Source: an uncultured Bacteroidales bacterium (GTDB lineage: Bacteria > Bacteroidota > Bacteroidia > Bacteroidales > Muribaculaceae). Taken from it: 61,437 bases of DNA. Made by a program: the position numbers and the translations under genes. The notes below the pieces were generated by a model. The model searched no databases and was not told the DNA's origin. It saw only the letters and a program-made list of their open reading frames with translations. Location of the stretch: the NCBI GenBank assembly GCA_902772455.1, contig CACYAW010000033.1:1-61437 (forward strand), given 5' to 3'. Below, one piece after another: positions 53,698 through 61,437 of this stretch (position 1 is the stretch's first letter; each line of letters opens with the position of its first letter).

Positions 53698-55056
53698 ATG
53701 GATACCTTAAACGACTTTTTTGCGACACTGAGCGGCTACCTATGGGGGTGGCCCATGATCATATTGCTGCTGGGTACACACGTTTATCTGACAATCCGCT
53801 TGGGCATTCCTCAACGCAAGATATTGACAGCCATTCGCTTATCTTTCAGCAAGGACAAGGATTCCACGGGCGATGTCTCACAGTTTGGCGCACTGGCCAC
53901 AGCGCTTGCAGCAACAATCGGAACAGGAAACATTGTGGGTGTGGCAACAGCTGTTGCCCTGGGCGGTCCCGGCGCCGTGCTTTGGTGCTGGCTCTCGGGC
54001 GTTTTCGGTATCGCCACCAAGTACAGCGAGGGCCTGCTGGCCATCAAATATCGCGTCAAAGCCGATGACGGACGCATGTTGGGCGGTCCCATGTATGCCC
54101 TGGAGCGCGGTCTGGGCTGGAAATGGCTGGCCATTCTGTTTGCCCTGTTCACCGCACTGGCATCGTTTGGTATCGGCAACACGGTGCAGGCGAATGCGAT
54201 TTCGACCATTGCCTACGAGTCCTACAGCATTCCCACATGGCTTACGGGAGGCGCTGTCTGCATTTTGACGGCCCTTGTGCTGCTTGGCGGCATCAAGAGC
54301 ATTGCCCGTGTGTGCAGTGCACTGGTGCCTTTCATGGCCTTTTTTTATGTGTTGGGCTGCATCTATATCCTCATCACAAACGGACAGTATGTATGGCCTG
54401 CCATCAAACTGATTTGTGAGTCAGCCTTCACACCTCAAGCCGCTGGCGGAGGCTTTGTGGGCACAACAGTCATCATAGCCGCCCGCATGGGTATCGCGCG
54501 CGGTCTGTTCAGTAACGAGTCGGGACTTGGTTCCGCACCCATCGTGGCGGCGGCCGCACAAACACGCAACCCCGTCCGCCAAGCCCTCGTTTCCTCGACG
54601 GGCACATTCTGGGACACGGTTGTTATTTGTGCTTTCACGGGATTAGTCATTGTCAGCTCAATCCTCGCTCACCCCGACATCAGCGTCACCGATGGCGCCG
54701 CACTCACCAAGGCGGCCTTCTCCAAGATTCCCTACGTGGGCACACCGCTGTTGTCCTTCGGTCTGCTGACGTTTGCTTTCACCACCATTCTGGGCTGGTG
54801 CTACTACGGCGAACGCGCTGTCGAGTACCTCAAGGGAAAACGCTGGATGCTGGGGTACCGCATCGTGTTTGTCGCCATGGTGTTTGTGGGCAGCATCATC
54901 AGCCTTGATGTCGTGTGGAATGCCGCCGACTGCATGAATGCCCTCATGGCAATACCCAACCTCGTCGCCCTGTTGCTATTGAGCGGCGTCATCGCCCGTG
55001 AGACAAGGCACTACCTGTATGAGAACCGCCTGGACCACCATGCGCCAAGTCACTAA
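53698..55056 (+). CDS. Sodium:alanine/amino-acid symporter, AGCS family
   Basis: From ATG 53698 it is 452 aa with 10-11 predicted helices. Family marks are the GTGNIVGVATAVALGGPGA segment (~80-98), SGVFGIATKYSEGLLAIKYR, the conserved ESGLGSAPIVAAAAQT block (~274) and GWCYYGERAVEYL. It imports small neutral amino acids with Na+. The exact amino acid is not known. Confidence 0.92.
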   Translation: MDTLNDFFATLSGYLWGWPMIILLLGTHVYLTIRLGIPQRKILTAIRLSFSKDKDSTGDVSQFGALATALAATIGTGNIVGVATAVALGGPGAVLWCWLSGVFGIATKYSEGLLAIKYRVKADDGRMLGGPMYALERGLGWKWLAILFALFTALASFGIGNTVQANAISTIAYESYSIPTWLTGGAVCILTALVLLGGIKSIARVCSALVPFMAFFYVLGCIYILITNGQYVWPAIKLICESAFTPQAAGGGFVGTTVIIAARMGIARGLFSNESGLGSAPIVAAAAQTRNPVRQALVSSTGTFWDTVVICAFTGLVIVSSILAHPDISVTDGAALTKAAFSKIPYVGTPLLSFGLLTFAFTTILGWCYYGERAVEYLKGKRWMLGYRIVFVAMVFVGSIISLDVVWNAADCMNALMAIPNLVALLLLSGVIARETRHYLYENRLDHHAPSH

Positions 55057-55072
55057 AAAAACAGTTGATTTA

Positions 55073-55101
55073 TTGCTGTTCTCAGAATTGTATTACCTTT
55101 G
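55073..55101 (+). promoter_or_regulatory. Promoter of the first ATP-grasp gene
   Basis: TTG at 55073-55075 and TACCTTTG at 55094-55101 with 18-bp spacing, 42 bp before the start. Confidence 0.65.
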
Positions 55102-55142
55102 CAAACAAGAATTGACGAATAATAGACCAAATAACCGGAAAT

Positions 55143-56246
55143 ATGAGAAGACGAATAGATGCCATACGTATCAGGTTTCGTGACCGGCTCCTACGCCTCT
55201 ACACTCATGATTATATCAAATTGATGAGGCGCAGGAATGCAACCCGGGAGCTGAAAATTTTCAGAAAACAATCGACTCCGTTAACGGCCGAACAGAAGCG
55301 GGACATCCTTGCTTTTTGGGATCAATACCGCAATGTCAGAAAAGAGATGGAGTGGTTTGCATTCTACAATACTGTGTGCGATAACAAGGAGTTGCTGAAA
55401 TACTATATTCCCGATACCATCTATTATTCCGAGATTGATACGTTCTTCACCAATCCGCGCCGCTGCGAGACCCTTGATGACAAGAACCTCTATGACATCT
55501 ACTTCCCTGATGTCAAAAGGCCGTTAACCATCTTCAGGAAAATGAACGGCGAGTACTTTGACGAGCACTACCACGTGATCTCGATGGAGCAGGCGCTGGA
55601 ACGAAGCCGACAGGCTGGCCAAGTGTTTGTCAAAGAGACTTTGATCGCAAGTGGTGGCCATGGTGTCAAATTCTTTGATCTCACGACCACACCCATTGAC
55701 AAATTCGTCCAATGGCTCAACAAGATGGACGATATCATCATTCAAGAGGCTGTCAAGCAACACGAGACACTGAGTAGCATCCATCCCAGCAGCGTCAACA
55801 CGATCCGAATGATGTCACTCTTCCTCGACGGCGAGACTACCATTTTGTCATCATTATTGCGAATGGGTGCTGGAGGGGCGCACGTGGACAATGGCAGCAG
55901 CGGAGGCGTCTTCTGCGGTATCAACGAGGACGGCACATTAAGGGAAAAAGGTCACTACACCGACGGCCGCATCTGTACTCAGCACCCTCAAGGCCTGGTC
56001 TTCAAGGGATTCAAGGTAGTAGGTTACGAACGGTGCCGCGAAATCATCAAGGAAGTTGCCAGCCGTATGGCCACGGCGACCCGCCTCATATCATGGGATT
56101 TTGCCATCGGAACTGACGGCGAACCTATTCTGATTGAGCTCAATCTCACCTATGGCGGCCTCTCTACACACCTGTTGAGCAACGGACCGCTATTTGGTGA
56201 CAGGACACCCGAAATACTATCCCGTGTGTATCACAAGCGCGACTGA
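55143..56246 (+). CDS. ATP-grasp protein, sugar-transfer-associated type (1)
   Basis: The 367-aa protein shows an ATP-grasp core: FVKETLIASGGHGVKFFDL (lysine and glycine loop, ~160-178), DIIIQEAVKQHETLSSIHPS, SVNTIRMMSLFLDGE (~220) and the C-terminal Mg-binding region SWDFAIGTDGEPILIELNLTYG (split; Asp, Glu and Asn ligands at ~320-340). This pattern belongs to the sugar-transfer-associated ATP-grasp family often found in polysaccharide clusters. Here there are no glycosyltransferases nearby, only a distant homologue 0.5 kb downstream on the opposite strand. Confidence 0.8.
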   Translation: MRRRIDAIRIRFRDRLLRLYTHDYIKLMRRRNATRELKIFRKQSTPLTAEQKRDILAFWDQYRNVRKEMEWFAFYNTVCDNKELLKYYIPDTIYYSEIDTFFTNPRRCETLDDKNLYDIYFPDVKRPLTIFRKMNGEYFDEHYHVISMEQALERSRQAGQVFVKETLIASGGHGVKFFDLTTTPIDKFVQWLNKMDDIIIQEAVKQHETLSSIHPSSVNTIRMMSLFLDGETTILSSLLRMGAGGAHVDNGSSGGVFCGINEDGTLREKGHYTDGRICTQHPQGLVFKGFKVVGYERCREIIKEVASRMATATRLISWDFAIGTDGEPILIELNLTYGGLSTHLLSNGPLFGDRTPEILSRVYHKRD

Positions 56247-56271
56247 ACTCATTTAAATCACAAATAACACT

Positions 56272-56296
56272 GCCCCAGCCAGTTAACGGTTGGGGC
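56272..56296 (+). terminator. Hairpin terminator after ATP-grasp gene 1
   Basis: Nine-bp stem GCCCCAGCC/GGTTGGGGC (one G-U) with a 7-nt loop, followed by a weak T-rich tract. Confidence 0.6.
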
Positions 56297-56318
56297 AAAA
56301 TATTTTCTTAAAAAATAG

Positions 56319-56348
56319 TTGTCAGTTCAGGAAAAAGCAGTACTTTTG
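56319..56348 (+). promoter_or_regulatory. Promoter of the SRP RNA gene
   Basis: TTG at 56319-56321 and TACTTTTG at 56341-56348, exactly 19 bp apart; transcription would start near 56353. Confidence 0.8.
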
Positions 56349-56352
56349 CAGC

Positions 56353-56439
56353 CGGGTAAGTCCTACACGGCCAGCTCCCTCCCAATCCCCCAGGTCTTGA
56401 CCGAAGCAAGGGTAACGAGGTTGTAGCGGCCCTTTTTTT
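56353..56439 (+). ncRNA. ffs: Signal recognition particle RNA (small bacterial type)
   Basis: About 87 nt with a full consensus promoter and a T7 tract at the end. The apical part reads CCCAGGTCTTGACCGAAGCAAGGG, giving an AGGT/ACC stem closed by the CTTG loop and the asymmetric internal loop GAAGCA that binds Ffh (trimmed: motifs GGTC-TTGACC, GAAGCA, AGGGTAAC). The basal stem pairs GGG...CTACA (5') with TGTAG...CCC (3'). The tetraloop is not the usual GGAA type. It works with Ffh in cotranslational membrane targeting. Confidence 0.85.
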
Positions 56440-56495
56440 GTATCCCTACCTAAACTATTTTTGATCAAGATAATAGCTACCGTTAGGCAGTATGC

Positions 56496-56660
56496 TTAAT
56501 CTTGTTTCAGCAGCATGTCGATGAGTGCGGTGACGTCTTGGATGCTTACTGTGCCATCCTTATTCACGTCTCCGGTACCGATAAGGATTTCTTTATATTT
56601 GGCTGCAACGGTAAGAACAATTATAATGTATAGGCATAAATCTCTATGATGACTTCTCTC
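56496..56660 (-). pseudogene. Remnant of a dockerin-like C-terminus
   Basis: On the minus strand a frame without a start codon ends with ILIGTGDVNKDGTVSIQDVTA-type residues (GDVNKDGTVSIQDV then LIDMLLKQD and a stop), a dockerin half-repeat like those at the left of the window. The upstream part contains a TAA, and no signal peptide or body is left. It is likely a decayed gene end. Confidence 0.5.
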
Positions 56661-56668
56661 AATAAAGA

Positions 56669-56696
56669 ATTAAGTGGGCCAGTGGGCCCACTTAAT
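56669..56696. terminator. Perfect 12-bp hairpin between converging units
   Basis: ATTAAGTGGGCC/GGCCCACTTAAT with an AGTG loop. No T run; it could stop readthrough in either direction. Confidence 0.5.
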
Positions 56697-56785
56697 GTTT
56701 CAACTGCCTGTTTGTCGCTGCTATGAGACGGATGCAATGCTAACCGAATGCCCATCTTCATGAAGCCTCGTTGCCGCTTTAACAG

Positions 56786-57769
56786 CTATTTGGGATTCAA
56801 TATTGCCTTGATTTTCTCGTAAAATCCCGTGTTTCCCAAATATTCATATAATTCGTAATCGGCACTGCAGTTTCCCTCTATGAGCTGGACAGAATCTTGT
56901 GTAATGGCTACATCCCACCCCACAAAAGCCACTTGAGGCAATTTCTCGGATGCGCGCTCACAAATCTCAATTACCTGGTTCCACATCGGAATCTTGTAAC
57001 CCAGCATCACAATATCAGTCTTGGGATGAATCAAGTGCACATCACCTGTCTTGGACTTTCCGTAGGAAGTGACAACTCCAGTCTTGAGGTCTACCTCATA
57101 GATGGAGCCACCTCTTGCATAGTTATCGACAACGGTGTCACCCACGCCAGCCCTGAGAATGGCCTTCATCACATGGCCTTTTCCGTCAGGGCCACACAGC
57201 GACATCGCCCTGATGGTATTCAGGCACGTATTGCCAAACACCATATCGGGATGCTGGCTGAGGCACTCTTCAATTAGCGCATCTTGAGCCGACAACTCAT
57301 CAAACAATTGATGCAGCTCGGCCTCGTCCTGACCCGAATAAATGAATTTCCTGATGCCATTTCCTTGCTTGTCGTTCAATGGCTTGATGATAATCGACGC
57401 ATATTTTTCCAAAAAGCCCTTGAAATCGCTATAGGTCGCCCCCTTGACGCACATCCATCCACGGTGGATGAATTCGCTGAAGTACTCGTTAAAATCTTTT
57501 TTGCTATTCAGATAATGGGTATATTGCCTGTTGTTATACTTCTTTTCCAGTCTCATCATGCGATAGAAAGTCAACCGACGACTGCGCTCAGCGTTGCTCA
57601 ACCGCCAAAACTCCCCGATGATGTACTGCCTGATGTGGGCGCCATGCCTGACAAATGCCGACAGATAGTCACACAGATGATACAGCCTGCTGTAACCCGT
57701 CTGCTTAGACAGTTGGGACAATTCACGCCAGATTCTCTTGAAGTAATTAAAAGCGATGCTAAAATTCAT
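56786..57769 (-). CDS. ATP-grasp protein, sugar-transfer-associated type (2)
   Basis: From ATG 57769 it is 327 aa. ATP-grasp marks: IIIKPLNDKQGNGIRKFIYS (~130), DALIEECLSQHPDMVF, CLNTIRAMSLCGPDGKGHVM and the C-terminal FVGWDVAITQDSVQLIEGNC (~280). It is homologous in plan to the gene at 55143. A TTG-initiated extension (to 57805) would begin inside the promoter element and is rejected. The -7 element is TACTTTTG (57803-57810). The function is inferred from the family only. Confidence 0.78.
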   Translation of the reverse strand: MNFSIAFNYFKRIWRELSQLSKQTGYSRLYHLCDYLSAFVRHGAHIRQYIIGEFWRLSNAERSRRLTFYRMMRLEKKYNNRQYTHYLNSKKDFNEYFSEFIHRGWMCVKGATYSDFKGFLEKYASIIIKPLNDKQGNGIRKFIYSGQDEAELHQLFDELSAQDALIEECLSQHPDMVFGNTCLNTIRAMSLCGPDGKGHVMKAILRAGVGDTVVDNYARGGSIYEVDLKTGVVTSYGKSKTGDVHLIHPKTDIVMLGYKIPMWNQVIEICERASEKLPQVAFVGWDVAITQDSVQLIEGNCSADYELYEYLGNTGFYEKIKAILNPK

Positions 57770-57802
57770 TTCTGGAAGGCAACTATTGGTTATTTTATGT
57801 CG

Positions 57803-57810
57803 CAAAAGTA
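57803..57810 (-). promoter_or_regulatory. -7 element of ATP-grasp gene 2
   Basis: Minus-strand TACTTTTG, 33 bp before ATG 57769; it decides the start codon. Confidence 0.65.
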
Positions 57811-57868
57811 CTCATTTTCCCGGAAAACCGAAAAAAACACAGCGATTCTTTACCGTTCTTGAATACTT

Positions 57869-59074
57869 TTATCGCAGCATGTCGATGACTTCGTCGAGGT
57901 TGCCGTCATTGGGTGACGGAGTCACGCCCAACAGATAGCACAACAGCGGGTAGATGCACACGTTGCGGAACCGGTCAGGCTTCTCGTATCCTCTCTTAAA
58001 GTCGGGACCGATGGCACGGAAGCCCACCTGCATGTCGGCTGCAGTGTGGTCAAAACCATGGCTACCACGTTGTTTTTTGGAGGGTTTGTCGGCAAACAGC
58101 CAGCCCACATCGGGCAGCACGACAACATCTCCCATGTTCTTGTTGGTGCCGTAACCCAGATAGGCAGGTATGTCGGCCTTGCGCCATGCGCGGATGTGAT
58201 CCACTCCCTGCAACGCATCGCAGATTGAATCCACATATTGAGGTGCACTGGCATAGATAAGCGTGGGATAGTCGTTGCAGAAACGTTCATACCAGTGCTT
58301 GGGCAGCACATCGTCGATGTCCACAAAGCGCTTGGGGTCCACACTGGTCATGCCATGGTCGCCAGTGATGATGAAGTTCACCTGACTGGCGATGGGCAGC
58401 AACTGGATGCGTGCCCACAGATTACTCAACAGCAGGTCCATATCCTCCAAGGCGCGGCGCGTCATGCGGTGCATGGGTCCGTAGTTGTGGCCACTGCGGT
58501 CGGGCTCCTCAAAATAGGCCATCACCAGATGGGGGCGCTTTTCCTCGGGCAGGCTGAGCAGTCTGACGATCTCACCAACACGGCCAGGATAATCAAGCTG
58601 CTGGGTTTGATAGTCAAGCCAATAGGTGGGATGTTCGCCTTGGATGGCCACATCACTGCCTACCCAAAAGACGGTCGCCGTCTTCACGCCCTGATGCTTG
58701 GCGGTGAGCCACACGGGGTCTCCACCATAATAATATCCCTTGCTGCGGGTTTCCTTGTTGCCCAACGAGAATTCCACACCGCGCTCACGGTCCCAAAAGG
58801 TGTTGGAGATTATGCCGTGGTGATCAGGCGTGAGGCCTGTCGCCAGCGTGTAATGGTTGGGGAACGTCTTGCTGGGGAATGACGGCTGCATCACCGCCTT
58901 GACGCCCTCTCGTGCCAGCTGTTGCATGAACGGCACATCATAAGTGTCAAGGTAATCCCAACGCAGGCCGTCAAGCGAAATAATCACCGTATAGGTATCT
59001 CGTCCAGCAGCCATCGCATGCCACGGCAAGACAGCCATCAATAACAACAGATAAAACAATTTTCTCATTTTCAT
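57869..59074 (-). CDS. Secreted nucleotide pyrophosphatase/phosphodiesterase (alkaline phosphatase superfamily)
   Basis: The 401-aa protein has a signal peptide (cleavage near HAMAAG, ~23) and the NPP fold. The metal-binding SLDGLRWDYLD (~33), nucleophile threonine in PSFPSKTFPNHYTLATG (~64-80), DHHGIISNTFWD, FEEPDRSGHNYGP (~190) and NFIITGDHGM (~238) are all present. It hydrolyses phosphodiester or pyrophosphate bonds in the periplasm or at the surface. Its exact substrate is unknown. Confidence 0.92.
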   Translation of the reverse strand: MKMRKLFYLLLLMAVLPWHAMAAGRDTYTVIISLDGLRWDYLDTYDVPFMQQLAREGVKAVMQPSFPSKTFPNHYTLATGLTPDHHGIISNTFWDRERGVEFSLGNKETRSKGYYYGGDPVWLTAKHQGVKTATVFWVGSDVAIQGEHPTYWLDYQTQQLDYPGRVGEIVRLLSLPEEKRPHLVMAYFEEPDRSGHNYGPMHRMTRRALEDMDLLLSNLWARIQLLPIASQVNFIITGDHGMTSVDPKRFVDIDDVLPKHWYERFCNDYPTLIYASAPQYVDSICDALQGVDHIRAWRKADIPAYLGYGTNKNMGDVVVLPDVGWLFADKPSKKQRGSHGFDHTAADMQVGFRAIGPDFKRGYEKPDRFRNVCIYPLLCYLLGVTPSPNDGNLDEVIDMLR

Positions 59075-59136
59075 ATCTTTATTTCTTTATCGTATCCTAT
59101 TGTAATTACAAGACAGGTCGAAGACCTGATAATATC

Positions 59137-59185
59137 GTTAACCCATTGTGGAGGACACCGCAATGCGGTGGATTCCACTGTGGGT
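59137..59185 (+). repeat. Left REP-like terminal arm
   Basis: 49 bp starting GTTAACCCATTGTGG, containing the CACCGCAATGCGGTG hairpin. Confidence 0.75.
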
Positions 59186-59238
59186 ATGTATCATGCCGCA
59201 AGGAACGCACTTCGACAGATGTGCGGTAGTGGCTCCCG

Positions 59239-59682
59239 TCATGTGAGCATTCGTTCATCCCAATCAGCACCGTTTCGCTCAGCTAATCGCCGATATTCGT
59301 CTTCAAAGGTCACCCGGTTGTGGTGCACGGGCTGTGAGATGATATATTGAATCACTGCATCCCTATGTGAACTGGATACCGAGAATGCGCCATATTCCTT
59401 GCCCCATCCCACAAAATCAGGAAATAATCCACTCTTCTTGGCCCAATCACTGCTTGAACGCTTTATATCCCACACCAAGTGGGACAACGATACCGTTGGC
59501 GCTAAGTCAACAAGGATATGAATATGGTTCTCTATACCACCAATACGACAAAGAAAACAATTGTTGCGCTTCACAATGCTCGTGATAAAACGATACATGT
59601 CCTCGGCATGATCTACATCGATGGTCATGCATCTGTTTTTCGTATTGATGACGACGTGGTGCAGCGATACGACTTTACTCAT
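59239..59682 (-). CDS. REP-associated/IS200-like Y1 tyrosine transposase
   Basis: From ATG 59682 the protein is 147 aa, a single Y1 (HUH) transposase domain. It shows the N-terminal HHVVINTKNR, the metal-binding HUH triad ENHIHILVDL (His53-His55), WDIKRSSSDW and the catalytic tyrosine in AVIQYIISQPVHHNR (Tyr113). No TnpB accompanies it. It would nick and rejoin single-stranded DNA at hairpin ends. The flanking symmetric hairpin arms suggest a RAYT-type role. A longer upstream start would add an unrelated leader and was rejected. Confidence 0.88.
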   Translation of the reverse strand: MSKVVSLHHVVINTKNRCMTIDVDHAEDMYRFITSIVKRNNCFLCRIGGIENHIHILVDLAPTVSLSHLVWDIKRSSSDWAKKSGLFPDFVGWGKEYGAFSVSSSHRDAVIQYIISQPVHHNRVTFEDEYRRLAERNGADWDERMLT

Positions 59683-59797
59683 GATCAATCTATTCTTGTT
59701 ACCCACAAAGGTAAAGAATAATTGTGAATCATGCAACATAATCCACCGAAGAATGACCACCGCACCTTTTCAAGGTGCGCACCTGACATTCCCTTCA

Positions 59798-59846
59798 ACC
59801 CACAGTGGGCCTCGCCGCGTTGCGGCAAGTCCCACAATGGGTTAAC
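59798..59846 (-). repeat. Right REP-like terminal arm
   Basis: Inverse of the left arm over 49 bp, with compensating base changes in the hairpin. Just outside lies another hairpin (CTCCACCGC/GCGGTGGGAG, 59852-59873). Confidence 0.75.
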
Positions 59847-59899
59847 AATGACTCCACCGCTACGCGGTGGGAGCCATCATTACCAGCCAATATTACAAG

Positions 59900-59931
59900 G
59901 GAGGGGTGCCACCTTGACGGGGCACCCCTCC
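59900..59931 (-). terminator. Hairpin terminator after the BACON/OB gene
   Basis: Perfect 11-bp stem GGAGGGGTGCC/GGCACCCCTCC with a 10-nt loop, 67 bp after the stop of the 59999 gene; no T run. The rest of 59847-59998 holds nothing further that I recognise. Confidence 0.6.
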
Positions 59932-59998
59932 TGGTTAAATTCATGATTGAATGTAATTTTGCTTAGTAACTGGACTCAGAAAAAATAGTCTCTTTCAG

Positions 59999-61437
59999 TT
60001 ACTGGGCCTTCTCGTGTGAGAAGTAGATACCGTTGGCCAGCTGTGCGGTGCCGCTATGGGTGCTCTTGACACCAATAACGCTCAGTTTGTCACCAACAGT
60101 GATGCCTGCGGTCTCAAGCCAATTCTTGCGGTTGTCGCCGGTAGCGCCCCAACCGGGGTAGCAGCCATAGACAAAGACCTGGTTGGTCTCGTCCTCGAGA
60201 TACAGGTTGCCATAGATAGGATTGGCAATCTCAACAATCTCACCGGTCAGCATGTAGTAGGTGTTGGGATCATCTTCCTTGTCCAGGAACTCGTCGATGG
60301 TGATGGGAGTCACAACCTTGAATTCATCGAGAACGGCACCAGTCATTTGAGGAGTACCCTTGTATTCGCCGCGCTTGCCCACGAGGGTAACGACATCACC
60401 AGCCTTCAGGCCAGCAGCCTCGAAGTCGCCCTTGGCACCGATGCCGTAAACATAGGTCTCACCGGACCAGTCACGCACATATACATTACCATAGGTAGCA
60501 TTGGCTACGCTAGTGATCACGCCAGTGATGCGGTACTGGGTGTCGCCCACGGGAGCCTCCAGGAACTCGGCAACGCTAGCAGCAACAATCGCACCCTTCT
60601 GGTAGATAAGAGCCTGAGCTGTGTACTCCTTGCCCTTGTCATCGGTGGTCTTGAAGACAACAGTTGCACTGCGGTCACCACCGGCGTTGGCATTGGCATG
60701 GAAGGTTACCACGGGCTCTGCGCCACCGGCAATCGAAACGATGCCCAGCCAGTTCTTGGCCTCGTCGGGAATCTCAACCGAAATACCGTTGTTGGTCTTG
60801 CAGGTCAGGTTCACGGCAACATTACCGCCCTCGACGGGGATGGTAGCGTCCTCGGGATCATAACCCTCGACCTTAACGAGCGACTTCTGGATGTTGATTA
60901 CAGTCACGTCAACGAGTTCTACAGTACCGTTATAAACGGTCTTGGGACCCTCGACAGTTACGATGTCACCCACCTCGAGACCGAGGCTGAGGAAGTTCTT
61001 GGTGTTACCCTTGGCATCCAGCGTACCATAGATGTACACTTCACCGGTCTCGTCGGCGAGATACCAGTTGCCATAGGTGGTGTTGACGATATTCTTCACG
61101 GTACCGGTCACGCGGTAGGTCTTGCTCTCGGGGCCAGCATTAACCTCGGCACAAGTTGCCTCACTAACTACAGCGAGACCCTGGATCACGTTGATGGTCT
61201 GGCTCTTGTCGGCGCACTTCACGTGCAGCACAGTCTGGCGGCCATCCATAGTAGCGGGAGCGGTAAAGGTCACCTTGGTCTCACCAGCGCCACCATTCAT
61301 CGGGCTAACGGTCAGCCATGCGGGAAGTTCCTCGGCGTCAAACGTCCAAGCTTCCTTGGCATTCAAGGTAATCGTGTTGGAACCGCCGGCCACGTCAATG
61401 CTCACGTAGGATGAAGAAACCTGAATCTCATCGAGCA
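59999..61437 (-). CDS. BACON/OB-fold multidomain surface protein, 5' end missing
   Basis: The frame is open through the right window edge, so the N terminus (and any signal peptide) is missing. At least 478 residues are visible. Two BACON-like beta-sandwiches (about ending VNVIQG and IYQKG) alternate with three OB-fold-like repeats whose cores share YRVTGTVKNIVNTTYGNWYL, YRITGVITSVANATYGNVYV and YMLTGEIVEIANPIYGNLYL. BACON domains are common in secreted Bacteroidetes glycan or mucin binders. The function of the OB repeats here is unknown. Confidence 0.75.
   Translation of the reverse strand, partial: LDEIQVSSSYVSIDVAGGSNTITLNAKEAWTFDAEELPAWLTVSPMNGGAGETKVTFTAPATMDGRQTVLHVKCADKSQTINVIQGLAVVSEATCAEVNAGPESKTYRVTGTVKNIVNTTYGNWYLADETGEVYIYGTLDAKGNTKNFLSLGLEVGDIVTVEGPKTVYNGTVELVDVTVINIQKSLVKVEGYDPEDATIPVEGGNVAVNLTCKTNNGISVEIPDEAKNWLGIVSIAGGAEPVVTFHANANAGGDRSATVVFKTTDDKGKEYTAQALIYQKGAIVAASVAEFLEAPVGDTQYRITGVITSVANATYGNVYVRDWSGETYVYGIGAKGDFEAAGLKAGDVVTLVGKRGEYKGTPQMTGAVLDEFKVVTPITIDEFLDKEDDPNTYYMLTGEIVEIANPIYGNLYLEDETNQVFVYGCYPGWGATGDNRKNWLETAGITVGDKLSVIGVKSTHSGTAQLANGIYFSHEKAQ

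Larger units (their letters stand above)
59137..59846. mobile_element. Y1-transposase element with inverted REP-like hairpin arms
   Basis: The single Y1 transposase gene is bounded by matching arms. The outermost 49 bp (59137-59185; GTTAACCCATTGTGG...CCACTGTGGGT) are repeated in inverse at 59798-59846. The central hairpin differs by compensatory changes (CACCGC-AAT-GCGGTG versus GCCGC-AAC-GCGGC). A second hairpin at 59205-59227 (ACGCAC...GTGCGGT) corresponds to one at 59759-59780 (ACCGCACCTTTTCAAGGTGCGC). The unit is 710 bp. No target duplication is obvious. It resembles a REP/RAYT unit. Confidence 0.7.

Noticed and set aside
57770-57805. TTG start for the second ATP-grasp gene
   Set aside because: It coincides with the TACTTTTG promoter element.

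Overview
The window looks like a metagenome-assembled or draft chromosome fragment from a gut-type Bacteroidales bacterium (Muribaculaceae/Prevotellaceae-like; genus not determinable from sequence alone). The reasons are the many Bacteroidetes-type -7 promoter elements (TAnnTTTG, often with a TTG/TTTG about 19-20 bp upstream), the fused LpxC-FabZ enzyme, KorAB oxidoreductase, BACON and BspA-like leucine-rich-repeat secreted proteins, dockerin-like tails, C10 peptidase, and C-terminal secretion-type tails. Most of the sequence is core chromosome, densely packed with genes on both strands.

Layout. 0-0.7 kb: end of a C10 peptidase with a dockerin-like tail. 0.8-5.8 kb: a four-gene unit (58-codon membrane protein, dxs, trkA, trkH) linking isoprenoid synthesis and K+ uptake. 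6-8.5 kb: two secreted cohesin-like/dockerin proteins. 8.6-12.8 kb: ftsK, a LolA-like protein and a DUF445 membrane protein. 12.8-15.7 kb: korA-korB on the minus strand. 16-18.2 kb: a large secreted glycan-binding-type protein. 18.4-25.6 kb, minus strand: recQ, recJ, tRNA-Cys, a Cys-rich small membrane protein, topB and mazG. 25.7-30.9 kb: porin, metallophosphoesterase, AraC regulator, DUF486, DUF2284 and HAD genes. 31-33.2 kb: S9 peptidase. 33.4-35.2 kb: B3/B4 protein, Sua5/YciO-like protein and a thioredoxin lipoprotein. 35.4-38.7 kb: lipid A operon lpxD-lpxC/fabZ-lpxA. 38.7-43.8 kb, minus: two paralogous TPR proteins and gyrA, which is split by an apparent 20-nt deletion. 44-47.5 kb: exonuclease, dnaA and an MCE/MlaD protein. 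47.7-51.3 kb: aroE, comEC and marC. 51.4-55 kb: secreted tail protein, LRR protein and AGCS symporter. 55.1-57.8 kb: two ATP-grasp proteins on either side of the SRP RNA gene. 57.8-61.4 kb: phosphodiesterase, a Y1 (HUH) transposase flanked by matched inverted hairpin arms, and the 3' part of a BACON/OB-fold protein.

Three themes stand out. First, two kinds of REP-like inverted palindromes are present, one flanking the Y1 transposase at 59.14-59.85 kb and one between convergent genes at 18.3 kb. Second, short tandem arrays (9-bp CTAGATnnT, 7-bp TTTAGGC, and GTTTAGA-like) start at stop codons and sometimes supply them. Third, several secreted proteins share modular extracellular architecture: cohesin-like plus dockerin-like modules in the same chain, and a near-identical C-terminal tail on two otherwise unrelated proteins. 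There is no prophage, CRISPR array or obvious defence island. The most unusual unit is the transposase/REP element.
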